A stretch of DNA of 64,000 bases from Ficedula albicollis (GCF_000247815.1 NC_021674.1:28894901-28958900), one strand, 5' to 3'; positions 40,045-54,306 are shown, numbered from the stretch's first letter. Made by a program: numbers and translations. The notes: generated by a model not told the origin, from the letters alone.

Positions 40045-40205
40045 ATTGCAGTGTTACCTGGAATCATCCCTGGAAGTGCTCAAGTGCAGGCTGGATGGGG
40101 CTCTGAGCAGCCTGGTCTAGTGAAAGGTGTCTCTTGGCAGGAGGTTTGGAACTAGATGATCTATAAGGACCCTTCCAATCCACACCATTCTATGATTCTA
40201 TTAGT
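40045..40205 (+). mobile_element. CR1 LINE 3'-end fragment
   Basis: TGGAAGTGCTCAAGTGCAGG, CTGGATGGGGCTCTGAGCAG, CCTGGTCTAGTGAAAGGTGT, TGGAACTAGATGATCTATAA and a tail CCATTCTATGATTCTATTAG match the CR1 3' UTR in + orientation almost word for word, including the terminal octamer repeat. Confidence 0.93.
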
Positions 40206-42548
40206 CTATGAATTCTTACCTCATCTTTGGCCCAAGTGCTTTGTCTGTCTGGAGAGAGAAAGGAAAATCATTTTTCCTATGGAAGTCCCAGATTTTCTCC
40301 CTGAGGAGTCCTGTCCATTTCTGTTGTCTCCAAGGCCCTATAGGAAGTTCTTTGTGTTTATACCCTCTTTGCTGCACTGTGAACTGCTCACTTCAGGATT
40401 ACATTGCAGAGAAACCCAGGGCTCAGAAGCTTGAAATACAAATGCTAGCGAATGATACAAAGGCAAGAAATTTCCTCTGTAAGCAAACAATATTTCCATT
40501 AGTACTTTCAAGTGCATGCGGTAGCTGGGTGACAGTGGCTGCTGCCAGTTTGCCCTCTTGCTGGCAAGAGCACATGCTGCACTCTCTGTGACTTTCATGC
40601 ACACGTGCAAGCACACACAGGCAGATGATGCGCTTAGGAGCCATCCACAGATGGTTTCCCCATCAGGGTTTGCTTTGCCATTTAGGCCTCCCGCTTCACA
40701 TCCTCCTCTTGGTGCTTCAGTCCCTATTTTATGTAATTAACTTCTGTTCCTCCCCCCATTTTTACTTTTTTTCCCGTGAATGCTCTTTACTCTGACGCTC
40801 AGAGTCAATCATCTCCCCAAAGCACTGAGATATTTACCAGCATCCGGAAAAAATGTGGTTAGAGAATTGAGACACTTAAAGGAGACACGGCTGTCGTAAG
40901 TGTGCATTCACATTTTTGAATAGATATTCAGAGGGTGGGAATGTAGATGAGGGAGAAGCTATGAAAGGGCTTATTACTAATTAACTGTATCTATTTCTCC
41001 CCCTTTTAAACTGCTTTTTGTTTATCATTTCAGCTGGTAGGGTAATACACTAAATTAAAGCTGCATAATATATTTATAATTAAGATTGAAAAAGCCAATT
41101 GCCTCTTACTAAACTACCAATTGATAATATTGTAAGGGATATTTATAGCTTTTTGGTATGTATGCCACAAATTTGCATCAATAACACACTTGCTTATCTC
41201 CAAACATTTTATTCAGTGGCCCTTTATTTACTATTGAAGGTAAGATTACTCTTCTCAAGCCATCCTTTCTAGAAGTGTCTCGCTTTCATCTTGTTTGTAA
41301 AGCTCAGCAAACACAGATGCTTCAGTCATTTCCTCTGCTATGAAATAGTAATAACAGTATATAATTACCATCATCACACCATGGAGAAAACCTTGCTGTA
41401 AAGAACACACTCTACATAGTTCAGCTCTCATAGCATCTTACATTTTTACAACTCCTTCTTCCTGACTCATCTTGCATATCCTAGAGAGGAGATACCAAGC
41501 CATCTTACCCAGGGCATGAATTGGGAACTTTTGGGCTGAGCCCCAAACATAGGCCCTTAGTTTTCATTCCTTTCACAAGAAGGTAGAACCAGACCTGTAT
41601 AAAGAGTTCTTTAAAAATTGCTGAAGAGATAGTTTTTGTGGTTTTGTGTTTGGTGTGTCTTACTGGGAGGTTAATAACTCAAAACACGTGCCAAAAAACT
41701 GCCAAGTGTATGAGCACCTGTGTGATTGAGAAGGGATGTGGCATATACCAAATAGTGTTGCAAGTTTATATGGTGAAGATTATGTTATTCAAGGTTAGAG
41801 AGGTAAATGGGCACGTTCAAAATGAGTACCTGAATTGTGTCTGTAGCCAGTGCAACAGGGGAGGGTCTTGGAGACTGGAGCACACCATCCTAGCAAAAAA
41901 AACCTGAGAGAGCCCTTACAAAAATAAGCTCTTTGTCGCCCTGCCTATTTCCTCAGAAGAAGAATGAGGGCTAGAAATGAATGATCTACCCATTCTTCAG
42001 CCCTGCTGGATAGCAGGGTCTGGGAAAGGGAGAAACAGAAAGAAAGCAAGTTTCCCTAAGTCCTGCATGTGTGGGAAGAATGTCAGCAAACCTGTACAAC
42101 AGTAGTTGCAGTGTGAGAGCATGCAGTTGTCAAAAAGCTTGCCAGGGGCCTAAGGCACCACAGTCTTCCCCTGGATCCCTTCTCTTTGGAGCCAGATGCT
42201 GTCACCCTTTCCATGGTTTGGCTGAGCACAGGTTGAAACCAGGTGGCAATTACACAAGTGATTTCTGCTTCTAATGCTGTCTATCATTAATTTTATTACG
42301 TGTGGGCAAGTGACTTGCCCCAGAACTGGCCAGATAATTACATGGTCATTATTAACCACATTACTGAAGGGTAAAATGCAGTTATTTTTATCCATAAAGT
42401 CAGCTGCTTCAACTCTAAAACTAATTGCACCTTATTATGCAGCAGAAAGTAATTATTATAGATAGTGATTCTAGCTTCTACTCCCAAAGAAGCAGGCACT
42501 ATTTCAAATGAAATCTTTCAGGATTTTAAACAAGTCTTGCAATCTGTA
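40206..42548. other. Non-coding stretch; AT-rich block with homeodomain-like words
   Basis: No gene. About 40970-41240 is AT-rich with several TAATTA and CAATTG words and few signs of repeat origin, a look shared by conserved non-coding elements, though conservation cannot be judged from one sequence. The rest has only chance frames. Confidence 0.45.
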
Positions 42549-43789
<1,241 letters not shown>

Positions 43790-43980
43790 AGAAAAGAAAG
43801 AAAAGAAAGAAAGAAAGAAATTTTATCAATTTTTTATAGCATTTAACTGTCCCATCATGGAGGGCTGATGCCTTTAGATGTGACCCCTGTGAGGAGGCAT
43901 CACAAAGTCTCTCTGGAGCCAGATGTTAGGCAAAACATAAGAAGAAAGTTACCATAATTATTGTATCATAATTGCTGATG

Positions 43981-44029
43981 TTCCTTTTCACTCTTTTCAT
44001 TTCTTTCAGGTACTGTTGCGTGATTTACC
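43981..44029 (+). other. LRFN2: Splice acceptor and short 5' UTR of the LRFN2 coding exon
   Basis: A pyrimidine-rich run (43981-44007) ends in CAG, with the AG at 44008-44009, giving an exon start at 44010. Only 20 untranslated bases then precede the ATG. This implies that at least one upstream non-coding exon exists. It is not identifiable in this window, which fits the LRFN family arrangement in which the start codon sits in exon 2. Confidence 0.88.
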
Positions 44030-45402
44030 ATGGAAAAATTGCTCTGCGGCATCCTGGTGTTTGGAATGGCTGTCACAGTCAACGCTTGTCCCAAGTATTG
44101 TGTCTGTCAGAACCTGTCTGAGTCACTGGGGACTTTGTGTCCCTCCAAGGGTCTCCTTTTTGTGCCGCTGGACATAGATCGAAGGACTGTTGAACTCCGC
44201 CTTGGGGGCAACTTCATTATCAATATCAGCCGACAAGATTTTGCCAATATGTCTGGACTCGTTGACCTTACTTTGTCCAGAAACACCATTAGTTACATAC
44301 AGCCCTACTCTTTCACCGACTTGGAGAGCCTTCGGTCTTTACATCTGGACAGCAACAGGTTGCCTGAGATTGAAGAGGATACTTTAAGAGGTTTAATTAA
44401 CCTTCAGCATTTGATTTTAAACAACAACCAGCTAAGCAGCATTTCTGACGACGCCTTTGAGGATTTTTTACTGACGTTGGAAGACTTAGACCTTTCCTAC
44501 AATAATCTCCGAAGCATTCCCTGGGAATCTATAAGAAAGATGATAAACTTGCACCAGCTCAGTTTAGATCACAACCTGATAGATTATATAACAGAAGGGA
44601 CATTTGCAGATCTTCAGAAATTGGCCAGATTGGATCTAACATCCAACAGACTTCAGAAGCTCCCCCCTGACCCTATATTTGCCAGATCACAAGTAATTCC
44701 ATTGGTTGTTACCCCGTTTTCACCACCTCTGTCCCTCAGCTTTGGGGGAAATCCGCTGCATTGCAACTGTGAGCTACTGTGGTTAAGGCGGCTTGACAGA
44801 GACGACGACATGGAAACCTGTGCTTCTCCTCCAAGTCTAAAGGGCAGGTACTTCTGGTACATACGGGAAGAGGAATTCGTTTGTGAGCCCCCTCTTATTA
44901 CACAGCATACTCACAAGCTGCTGGTTCTGGAAGGGCAGACTGCCACGCTGAAGTGCAAAGCCATTGGGGATCCCACGCCCATCATTCACTGGGTGGCCCC
45001 TGATGACCGCCTCATCGGAAACTCCTCGAGGACAGCTGTCTACGACAACGGCACCTTGGATATACACATCACCACCTCCAAGGACTACGGAACTTTCACA
45101 TGCATAGCGGCCAACGCTGCAGGAGAGTCCACTGCAACAATTGAACTCTCGATCGTTCAGCTTCCCCATCTCAGCAACGGCACAGGCAAAGCAGCTCCGC
45201 CCAAGTCCAGGCTCTCGGACATCACCAGCTCCACCAAGTCCAATCGTGGCGAAACAAAAGGCCCCCCAGAAAGGGCTGTGCTGGTGTCAGATGTGACCAC
45301 TACCTCAGCTCTGGTCAAGTGGACAGTCAGCAAGTCGGCCCCTCGGGTAAAAATGTACCAGCTGCAGTATAACTGCTCAGATGATGAAGTCCTGATCTAC
45401 AG
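44030..45402 (+). CDS. LRFN2: LRFN2 (SALM1) first coding exon, partial CDS: leucine-rich repeat and fibronectin III domain synaptic adhesion protein
   Basis: The exon encodes 457 full codons plus two bases. By family knowledge, LRFN2 is a single-pass postsynaptic adhesion protein that binds PSD-95 through its C-terminal tail and helps cluster glutamate receptors. Visible in order: a hydrophobic signal peptide (about 1-19); LRRNT cysteines C20, C24, C26, C37; seven LRRs starting near residues 53, 77, 101, 125, 150, 174 and 198; LRRCT C245, C247, C264, C285; an Ig domain (about 287-375, C309/C358); a low-complexity linker (about 385-412); and the start of FN3 (about 413-457). NxS/T sequons are at N28, N65, N73, N331, N340, N383 and N448. 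The start is well supported: an in-frame TGA lies three codons upstream and the context is ACCATGG. The N-terminus resembles LRFN2 more than LRFN5 as I remember them. The rest of FN3, the TM helix and the tail are missing and must be in a later exon. The LRR half is AT-richer than the Ig half. Confidence 0.96.
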
Positions 45403-45408
45403 GTAAGT
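45401..45408 (+). other. LRFN2: Splice donor ending the LRFN2 coding exon (phase 2)
   Basis: AG|GTAAGT is a full consensus donor, with GT at 45403-45404. The exon leaves two bases (AG) of an arginine codon, so the intron is phase 2. Reading through the donor gives an immediate TAA, so the apparent open-frame end at 45406 is not the real protein end. The break falls inside the FN3 domain. Confidence 0.95.
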
Positions 45409-47774
45409 GCATTTTTGTTTGGTCCTCTGATGGGAGTGGAAATCAACATAAGAAGTCTTTTACTCTTTGACTTTTTATTGATTTGACTTTGAGCTGAGAT
45501 GGCACTGTGACCAGTAGCATTAGCGGTATCTGTTAAATTTGCATTCTCTCTGTCAGTTTGCCTGTCGGTTTGTTCATCACTTTTCTATCCAAGTTCCACA
45601 TTGCAAATATCTTTAGTACCCATTTTCCAACAGCTGTTTTCAGTAAAATTTTCAATTTGGGAAAAAGTAGTACTGCAGTTGGTAGTCTCCTTAGTAGGCT
45701 TAACAAAGAAAGGAAAACTTAAAGACTAGAAGTCAGAAATTTCTCTTTCCACCTCCTGTAGGTGGGATTGAAACAGACTACTTAGAGAGGAAGCAACGTG
45801 GGAGGAAGTTTGTGCTGTCTACCCATAACACAGGCTCTAATTATTCTGTGATTCAAGATTTGGGGTTGCTAACAAGACATTTTTCACCTATATGAAGGAA
45901 CTTGTTTCTTATTTCAATAACATCTATTTTATGCAACCATAATGGCTGACAACTTTGGAGCATTTAATTTTTTATACCATATTAAATGTAAGAAAAGGTA
46001 GATATAATTTCAAAAGCCAACCCTGAATGTTCTTTATGATCCTCCTGTTCTACAACTTCTCTGACTTTTAATGATATAAAGCAGGATTCGCTCTCGCAGT
46101 GAAGCAGCAATTAATTTTTAGGGAATAAAAATATGTAGGAACAGTACAGAAGAACAGTAGTAGTGTTTTTTCCTTGTATATTGGAAGAATGATTGACATA
46201 TTCATGCTAGTGATGAATTCCAAGAAACCACCTTGTCCTTCCTTTTTTATTGCAAAGGTTTCACTGAACTGAACTGCATCTTTGGTTGTATATGATCTAC
46301 CAGCAGAAGTTGGAATCTCATGGAAAAGTAGAACCAAACATATAAACTCTTATAACTTTATGAGCATCCTGAAGCAGCAAAGAAAAATTGGATGTGGTAG
46401 AGATATAGTGGGATTTGGGATTTGAAACTAATTTGAGAATAAACTGTGGCCAAAGCATAGTCAAAGCCATTGATTTTCATGGTAGGTTTGGTGTTATTAC
46501 CTGATGGGTACTCTGTTCTGCTGCTGCCTGCAGGGAGAGCTGAGGCACTCATCGAGTCCTGGTACTCAGGCTCCAGATCCCACAACAAGCCTTGTTATTT
46601 TCTTCTTTACCACAGGGTGGTTTTCTTTAGCATGAGGAAGTCAAAAGGAGAGGTAGTAAAAATTCATGTGACATTTCCCCTCATTTCTCCTGAAATGAAA
46701 TATAATTTTAAAGCTTCTCCAGAACAAGATGTTTAGTTGGCATGGAAAAAGTTTTGTGCCAACAATACCTTTATCTGAGTCAGCAGTAGAACAGCAAGAA
46801 TAAAGTGATCAAATTAGCAACTCCAAATTCACACATTGCCAAAAGCAGGAATATTAACCAGCAAATCCAAAAACCATTTTTAAAGGATATTTATTCAAAC
46901 ACTGAATTAATCAGAGGAAATTCAGTTCTGTCCACCTCCATTCCTCAATTGTAAAAATATTTTGCAATAAATCAATCAGAAAATGAAAATTGAAAATTTA
47001 TGAATGAAAAAATGAATTGAAAATTTATTTTGCTCTGGCTACTGTACAGTGGAACCAGTGTATTTGGGAATTGCAACTATGTGGAGTTAAGCAGAATAAA
47101 AGGAGGTAAATGAGATAAGGTTAAGTAATGCTATAGTATTAGGAATAGAATGAAAGAAAACATACCAGTGCCATCTTTTTCTCCCAAGGCAATGCTTTTG
47201 GCAAAAACTCAGCAGTAATTAAGATTGTAAGCACAGCGTAAGGCTGGAAAACACTCTGAAAGATGTATAATTTATATGTTCATTGTAAAATTAATTTGGC
47301 CCAGTGAACAGGAATATCCCCGCAACCAGAAAGAGAAGTTGGCAGGGATTGTCAGATGTTGGAAGTGGTTGGATGTGTCAGTTTTCTAGGGAGGAGGATG
47401 GCCAGGGTAAAAAAAAACAAACCATGCAAAAGCACTGACATGCAGCCTAGGAGCTGGATGTGTGAGATTTGGGTGCCAGGGGTAGGAATGAAGAGAGATG
47501 CCATCTTTCCAGCCTGGTCTGGAAGAAAAAGTTGCTCTCAGCATTTTAGGCAACCCCTAAATTATTGTCATGTCCCCACTTCCACCTCCCAGTGAGGTTT
47601 TCCTTGCTGCTTTATTTGGTTGTGGCTCAGTTTTTCAGAAGCTCAGTGAGGACAGTGCTATTTCGAAAAATCTCCCATCAGGCCTTTTTTGAGGATTCAC
47701 TGATGATGCATAGCTCTTCATTCACAGCTCTCAAAAGTACTTCACCAAAGAAAACAATTTTTTTTCCTCTACAT

Positions 47775-47890
47775 ATTGCACCAGGGAAAAATGAAGCATA
47801 GAAAGATGAAGTGATTGTCCAGCGTCCGAGAGTTAATCAATGGTACTCCTAATATCAAAACTAGTTCTCACAGCTTCCAGTCAGGGAACC
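47775..47890. mobile_element. Possible MIR/L2-type relic
   Basis: GAAGCATAGAAAGATGAAGT followed by GATTGTCCAGCGTCCGAGAG parallels the 'gaggcacagagaggttaagt, gacttgcccaaggtcacac' order of a MIR tail, then a degraded continuation. By eye only. Confidence 0.45.
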
Positions 47891-49104
47891 ACTCAGTCCC
47901 TTAGAGTTAATTAACTAGAGCTGTTTTGCTTTAATTGGTCAGATGCATATCACTGCAATGAGTGTGTGGAAAAACCTAAGGGAAAAGGATTTCCACAGTG
48001 CTCTGCTCTATAAAATGCTGTGTATGTGCTAAATGGGACGTGATATTGCTCAGCTGCTAAAATGATGGGCACTTAATGTACCCTAAGACAGTCGGTATTC
48101 CAGGACTGAGACACATCAGCTGTGCTCAGCTTTTAGGAATCCTGCTTCACTAGCAAGAAATGTATGCACAAAAGAACAGAAAGCTGCTTCTCCCTCTGCT
48201 AAGAGCTTTTTCATGTGCGTTGTGCACATTGTGAAAGAGTGGAAGCAGAAGTTCTCCCCTCCCCATTGATTTCAACATCTCTCCTGATCATCCCAGGACT
48301 TCACTCCCATTTCCCCTTCCATGCCAGCTATGATTTTCCACTGGCAGGATGGTGCAAAAGGAGACTACAGTAGGGTGCAGTGGCTCAATAAAAATTCAAG
48401 TTTTGAGACATTCTGGCAAATGTTGTCTGCTAGGCCTCCTGTTTGCAAGCTGAAATGGTACCAGAATCTGAAGTTTGGCTTTGGATATATCAGTGCCATT
48501 ATAATGAAGATTAGGAGGAGGAGCACTGTGTGTCTGCTTTCCCATCTGACCTCCCCATGTATTTACTCTCTCAGGGCCTTTGCTCAAGCTCATAGCAGGT
48601 TTTTATCTCTTTCAATGCACTCAGACTCCATGTTTCTGATTCTGATCTAATGAGCACGTCCTGGATCTTCACTCTGAGGGTTTTAATGCAACAGTCTTTC
48701 CGTTCTTTCATCTTTTCTATAATACCAACACCAGTGCCAGTAAATGTCTATTGTACCCATCGCTTTTAGCTGAGCCTAGAAGTTTGTTATAAATTGCAGA
48801 ACTGAAAAACACTCCTTATTTGAAGGAAAAAACATGCAGAAAGAGCAACCAACGTCCAACAGAGAAAGGGATGGAAGAAGACCAAGGTCTACAAACAAAT
48901 GTCTGTCCTTGAACTCAGGGTTAGAGGCGTGAACACTAGGAAACCTCCTCTGTCATAAAAATCTTGCCTACTCCTCTCAGTCTGGACTCCAAAGTGCTTT
49001 AGATGTGTAAAAGCATCAGCATTAGGATCAGTGCAATTTATGCACTGGTAAGATTAATTAATTTTGAATAAGGAATTGAAATTAAATATAAATATTTAGA
49101 AAAT

Positions 49105-49190
49105 AATATCTTTGAGCCTCAGTTTTCCATCTGGGTGACAGCACCTCCTTGCTTCACAGGGTTAGACACATTAAAAAGTACCAGGAACCC
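49105..49190 (+). mobile_element. MIR-like SINE relic
   Basis: TTTGAGCCTCAGTTTTCCAT, then CACCTCCTTGCTTCACAGGG and TTAGACACATTAAAAAGTA, match the MIR core and 3' part ('gcctcagtttcctcatctg, acctacctcacagggttg, aggattaaat') in + orientation. Short but a good order match. Confidence 0.6.
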
Positions 49191-50951
49191 ACATAAATAA
49201 ATGGGGAGACTTGCTTTGAAGGCATTGTGTGGTCTGCAGCAAAAGGGATAGTTCTGAATGATTAAGATGGAGGATTACATAACTGCAACACTTGAATTCA
49301 AGTAAGGCATCTGGGGAGAGAGATTGTGTTTTGTTCATGCATAGAGCACCCTACATGTTGGGGCACCAAGTCTGAGTTCTGGCCAGCAGGCATTGGTGTA
49401 ATATATACATTCACTACTTTTTCAAAAATGAATAAATCTGCAAGTGTTTTGTAGAACTTCCCAGGTCACACTGAGCCTTCTGGCTGTGTTTTAAATTGAA
49501 GCAAAGATGCAGCCATTTAAAAATGTGCATCTGAAGTGCAACACTGCCATTAGATTTATGAGAGATTTAGGTCTGTTTTATTTTGTGGTATTTCATATTA
49601 AAAGTGTTGAAAGCAGCTGTACAAATTAAGAATTACTGTAGCGCAATACTCTCCCTAACTTATAAATTCAGCACTGAGAAGAAAAAAAGTATTTTATATG
49701 TTTCTGAAAGCTTATTTTTTAAATATATGTTTTATGTAGCAGGCAGTCTAAGCATTAAAATATGAATAAATGGCTCCACATCTCCAGTTTATTTAAACAA
49801 TGGTGCTGTGGATTTGATTACTTAAACAATATAACAATGATTTATGTTTGCACAACTCCTTTTACTGCAAGTGCTTTACAGGGTGCCTGAACAGAGATCC
49901 CCAGTATCCTGTCACCTCTCAGTTAAATATTGGCTGCAGTTTAGCAATTAGATGATTGTTCAGTTCCTTTTCATGAGCAAAAAATAGCTTCAGCATTTGC
50001 TCTTATGGATACTTTAACCTAGGGAGGAAGTAATTAACTGAGCTTGAACTTCCCACAGCATGGTGGTACAAATATATCCATGCACTCTTCTAGTCAAGTG
50101 CATGTCAATAAGAAAGTGCTTCATGACTGAGGTGCTGCAGACTTCAGGAATATCGAATTCACCTAAGGATGCTCTCTCAAACAGCAGTGCCACACTGAGC
50201 ACCAGAGAGGTTGCCACTGTCTAATGCTTCTTGCAAGGAAAGCCTATTGTGTGGAGACTTCCAGGTAAAGACTGAAAACGGGAAGCCTGTCTTGTTGCTG
50301 GTAGGGCAAATTGTGCCAACAGCCCGATGCTGTAGCTAAGTGTGTTTATGTCATTTTCTCTCTTAGGGAAGTTAGAAATACAGAGTACTGGTTAGCTTTG
50401 GAAAAGACAGAGGATTCATTTATTCTGAAAGACCCAAACATCTGTCCTTGTTTGTGATTTGGTCACTGGGTTCAGACAAACAAAGACCTGCAGATAAAGG
50501 CCCTGCCACACTTCCACCCAATTTTCAGTTCCACCTGTCTCCAACCTCACTAGGCACTGACCTGCCTCCATGGCTCATTCCTGGAGCAAAATTCCCAACT
50601 CAGCCTCAGCATATGAGCTGAGCTATCCCAGTTGCATTGTGTTCAGGATAGAAACCTTGATTTGGCCAAAGCATTTGCATATTTAAACATTAAACAAAAC
50701 AATAATTGGGAGGGAGGACAGCACATGAAGCGCGTATATAATCTTTTATATTTGACACATATAGAGCACCACTTTATAAAAATAAAAACATGAAGTCACA
50801 GTCCAAGGGCAAGTAAAATTTATATCATCAGAACAGAGGGAAGTTTGGTTTGGACATTTGGTATTTCAGATCATTTGAGAGTGGTTTGCAGCAGGAGTGT
50901 GTATTGGCTTCTGGAGTAACCTCAGCAAGTGCAAGCTTGATGCAAGGCATC

Positions 50952-51277
50952 AGTCATGATGAAGAACCTGCTTTACAGACACCTGTATTCTGGGACTGTG
51001 GGGTTTTATTTGTGTCTGCTGAAAACATTTTCATCTAGTCTTTGATTTTTATTCTTATTTTCTTTCTTTTGCTGGAGTCATGATGAAGAACCTGCTTTAC
51101 AGACACCCGTATTCTGGGACTGTGGGGTTTTATTCGTGTCTGCTGAAAACATCAGTCATGATGAAGAACCTGCTTTACAGACACCTGTATTCTGGGACTG
51201 TGGGGTTTTATTTGTGTCTGCTGAAAACATTTTCATCTAGTCTTTGATTTTTATTCTTATTTTCTTTCTTTTGCTGG
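50952..51277. repeat. Three-copy tandem repeat (units of 124 and 78 bp)
   Basis: AGTCATGATGAAGAACCTGC starts at 50952, 51076 and 51154. The first and third copies carry an extra tail (through TTTCTTTCTTTTGCTGG) that the middle copy lacks. The middle copy also has two C substitutions (ACACCCGTA, TATTCGTG). No protein or TE signature. Confidence 0.95.
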
Positions 51278-54134
51278 GGGAAATACAGGGACAGGTTTTT
51301 ATTGGGGGGTTGTTTATTACTCAGTTTTTTGTTTGTGCTTGGTGTTTTTTCCGTACCACCCACCCTTGCAGTATGAGAAATCTTTAAAGAATAAAAAAGA
51401 AAATTTAGTGAAAATGAGAAAAATTACATGTATTACCAGAAAATGAAGTGGAAAATATAAATATAAAATATGAAATATATATATTAAAAATTAATATAAG
51501 AAAGAAAAATAGATGTGCATCTCAGTATTGTCTCTAAACTCATCCTAGATTGTTGTGACAAACTGTCATCCACTTGGTGCTTGCACAGAAACTGATGAGA
51601 AATCCATTGGTCAGAGCAAGTCCAGTTCAGGATGAGCAGAGCCTGACCATGTGGAGGCTGCCCGGACCATTTTCTTGTTTGATCACTGTCACAGAAAGGC
51701 AAAATACTGAATGGCCCTTATGCCTAGGGGAGATATGCCCCTGACAGGAGCATGTGAGATGTGAGGGCTCATGAGAAAGTGCTTGCACTGCTGCTGACTG
51801 TGCTGCAGTGCCCCAGCAGAGCAGGGCAGGGTGGGACAGCACCTGCTGGAGGCATTCCCTTTTCCTTCAAAGTTTAACTCCTGCCAAATAACATTCATTG
51901 AGGCCTGTGGAGAAGTTGTATGTGACAGTTTTACCCTCAAGCTCAGCCACAGGAGCTGAATATGATGGCAAGTTGCCTGATTCTCATCTCACCCCACCTC
52001 TAGGAGTGTTGCACAAGGTGGAAAGGAAATCAGAATCACTTTAGACAACACTCTCAGGCATATTATGTGATTCTTAGGGCAGTCCTGAGCATGGCCAAGA
52101 CTTGGACTTTGATGATCCTTGTGAGTCCCTTCCAACTCAGAATATCCTGTAATTCTGTGGTTCAGCATTAGACAGCAGTACCCTGTTCTATCTCTGCCAT
52201 CTAGTTATTGATTCAGCTCAATAAGGCTGAGCATTTTCACTCGAGGGCAATTGAAGATGATCTAGTTCTTACCCATAATATTTGCCATATATCCTCTCTC
52301 AGATGCTCTGAATCTAAGTGCCAATACCTGTTCCCCCCACCTCTATTGCAATAAAAAGTTATACATCTGATGCCAAAATGAACTATTGAAATAAGATTTT
52401 TATTTAGCTTCAGGTGATTCAACAATTTGATCTCCAAATGAAAATCTTTAACATATCCATAATTTGTATTTGTAATGCACATTTAACCACCCAAGAGGTT
52501 CTACTTTATCTCTGCATTTTCACTTCAGCGCCTGCAGCAAGTACCCAACACTCCTTTTCTCTCTACTGCTCATCCATTGAATTCTAGTTGGTGTCAGAGA
52601 TCCACTCTAATATCTTCCTCATTTTGGGTCACATCTACTGATATCTGGGTCCTTTTAGGAGGAATGGAAAAGGTATCAGCAGCCAGAGAGTGTGACAACT
52701 GCTCCTAATCTCTCAAAGCCTGCAGCCAAGAACCTCCTCCTTCCCCTCACTTCACCCTTCATTTCAACTGGATCACCACCAATTCAGACTGCTAAGAAAT
52801 CTCCTTCAAGTGTGTTGAACCAATAGTAAAAGTAATGGCTGAAAAATACCTTCTTGAAGGAGAGGATGAATTATTTTTATCCACAGGTGTTTTACAATAG
52901 AGTTACAAATAAAAAAATGCTTACAACATATTGTGCTCTATAGCACTATATTACTGAAATTGGCCTTGCCAGTTTGAGATCGTTCTGCCTCACTGAGCTC
53001 CCACTTGCTCACGTGCAGGTTCCAGGCTGTAGGCAGGTGAAAGAGGGTGCCTTGACAGCTCCTCCCTCCCCAGCTTTCTGACACCCCACCCCATACAGCT
53101 CCCATCTGAAGTCATTGGAAAGCCTTTTTGCCTGTTTCAAAGCTGATGTGGTTTTAGATTCTTGGTAGGAGGGTCTTGGAAGAGGGCACCTGCTCCTCCT
53201 GCAGAAGGTTCCTATTTCTCCTTGCCTTTGCAGTGCTGCACAGTTGAGCTGTGACTGTGAATATTGTTGTGAGGGCTGTGCAAGCAATTATATCCATTTG
53301 GTTATGTAGGACTATTTTATCTATCAAATACATGCGACAGGACAAAGAGGATGGCAGGGAGAGAATAAGTCAAAATTGCAAACACAGCCAGAACATAGTG
53401 CTTTATTTCACTGGCATAGCTGCAGACTTACCTATCTCATGGCTTGCCCTGTATTCCCTATTGTACCCTTTTTCTCTTTCACACCAGGTTTTCTGCTTGT
53501 TGGCTCAGGCTATTTTCAGAAGAAAATATATATTTTTTTGTATAGTGATGGAACTGATTAACCCTAACACATAATAGCAATGATACAGCTTGTTTTCCTA
53601 GAGAAATTACTTTAAAATAGAACTGGAAAAGACAAAACACTGGAAAAATAAAATTAAAAAAAAACAAAGGGAAGAATACACTAAATAAATTACATTATAA
53701 AGTCTTGATTAGCTTTAGCCCTTACAAGTCTGGTTATTTTTGGAGTTGCCTATAAAAGGCAGGTTTTCTGAGCAAAGCATTTGCACCCAGTGAGAAAGTC
53801 TGTTTTCAAATTATACAGTGCAAGCTGAATGCAGCACTTGCTTCTCATTTAAACCTATTTTGGGGCTTCAGTTGGGATGTTGATGGTGAGTAGTCTTTGT
53901 GTTAATACTTTGGTTAGGGAAAGATGAAAGAAGAGGATTCAGACAAGCTGAGGAACTTAAAATTTGAGGCAGAAATCAAGTTCATGCTCCGTGTAATTTT
54001 TTGAGTGCTGTACTTGTAGGTTTTCAATGAAGGCTTGTACTACAAGGAAGTCATTTATCTTTTCTTTGTTCCTAATAGGACACAGGAGAAATGTAGCTTA
54101 AATTTTCAGTAGTAAAGAAAGAAAATATAAGGCA
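51278..54134. other. Intronic stretch with one CR1 tail
   Basis: No exon is seen. 51385-51510 is strongly AT-rich. A CR1 3' end at 52070-52165 is listed separately. Chance frames only. Confidence 0.55.
52070..52165 (+). mobile_element. CR1 LINE 3'-end fragment (short)
   Basis: TTGGACTTTGATGATCCTTG, TGAGTCCCTTCCAACTCAGA and a tail ATATCCTGTAATTCTGTGGT match the last roughly 70 bases of CR1 ('ttggactagatgatc, gtcccttccaactc, attctgtgattctgtg'). Confidence 0.85.
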
Positions 54135-54306
54135 ATGGATGTCTTTGAAAACAAGACATGGGTTATTTCATTGTCATACAACCCTTTCCTCCAAAAGACT
54201 CTTGTTTTGCAGTCTATGGATGTCTTTGAAAACAAGACATGGGTTATTTCATACTATTGTCATATTGTCATACTACCCTTTCCTCCAAAAGTGTCTTGTT
54301 TTGCAG
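54135..54306. repeat. 81-bp tandem duplication with a small insertion in copy 2
   Basis: ATGGATGTCTTTGAAAACAA starts at 54135 and 54216. Copy 2 carries extra bases where ATTGTCATA is itself repeated. The frame at 54135-54359 shows the repeated peptide MDVFENKTWVIS twice, but it lacks any other sign of a gene. Confidence 0.93.

Larger units (their letters stand above)
45409..50951. other. Intronic stretch with two MIR-type relics
   Basis: No exon is seen. Contains MIR-like pieces near 47775-47890 and 49105-49190 (listed). The 46960-47030 portion repeats GAAAATTTAT-like words. All frames are short chance frames. Confidence 0.55.

Noticed and set aside
53751..53760. TATAAAAGGC, a good TATA-box match
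   Set aside because: A single ten-base word without an initiator, GC box or following exon; expected by chance in AT-rich DNA of this length.
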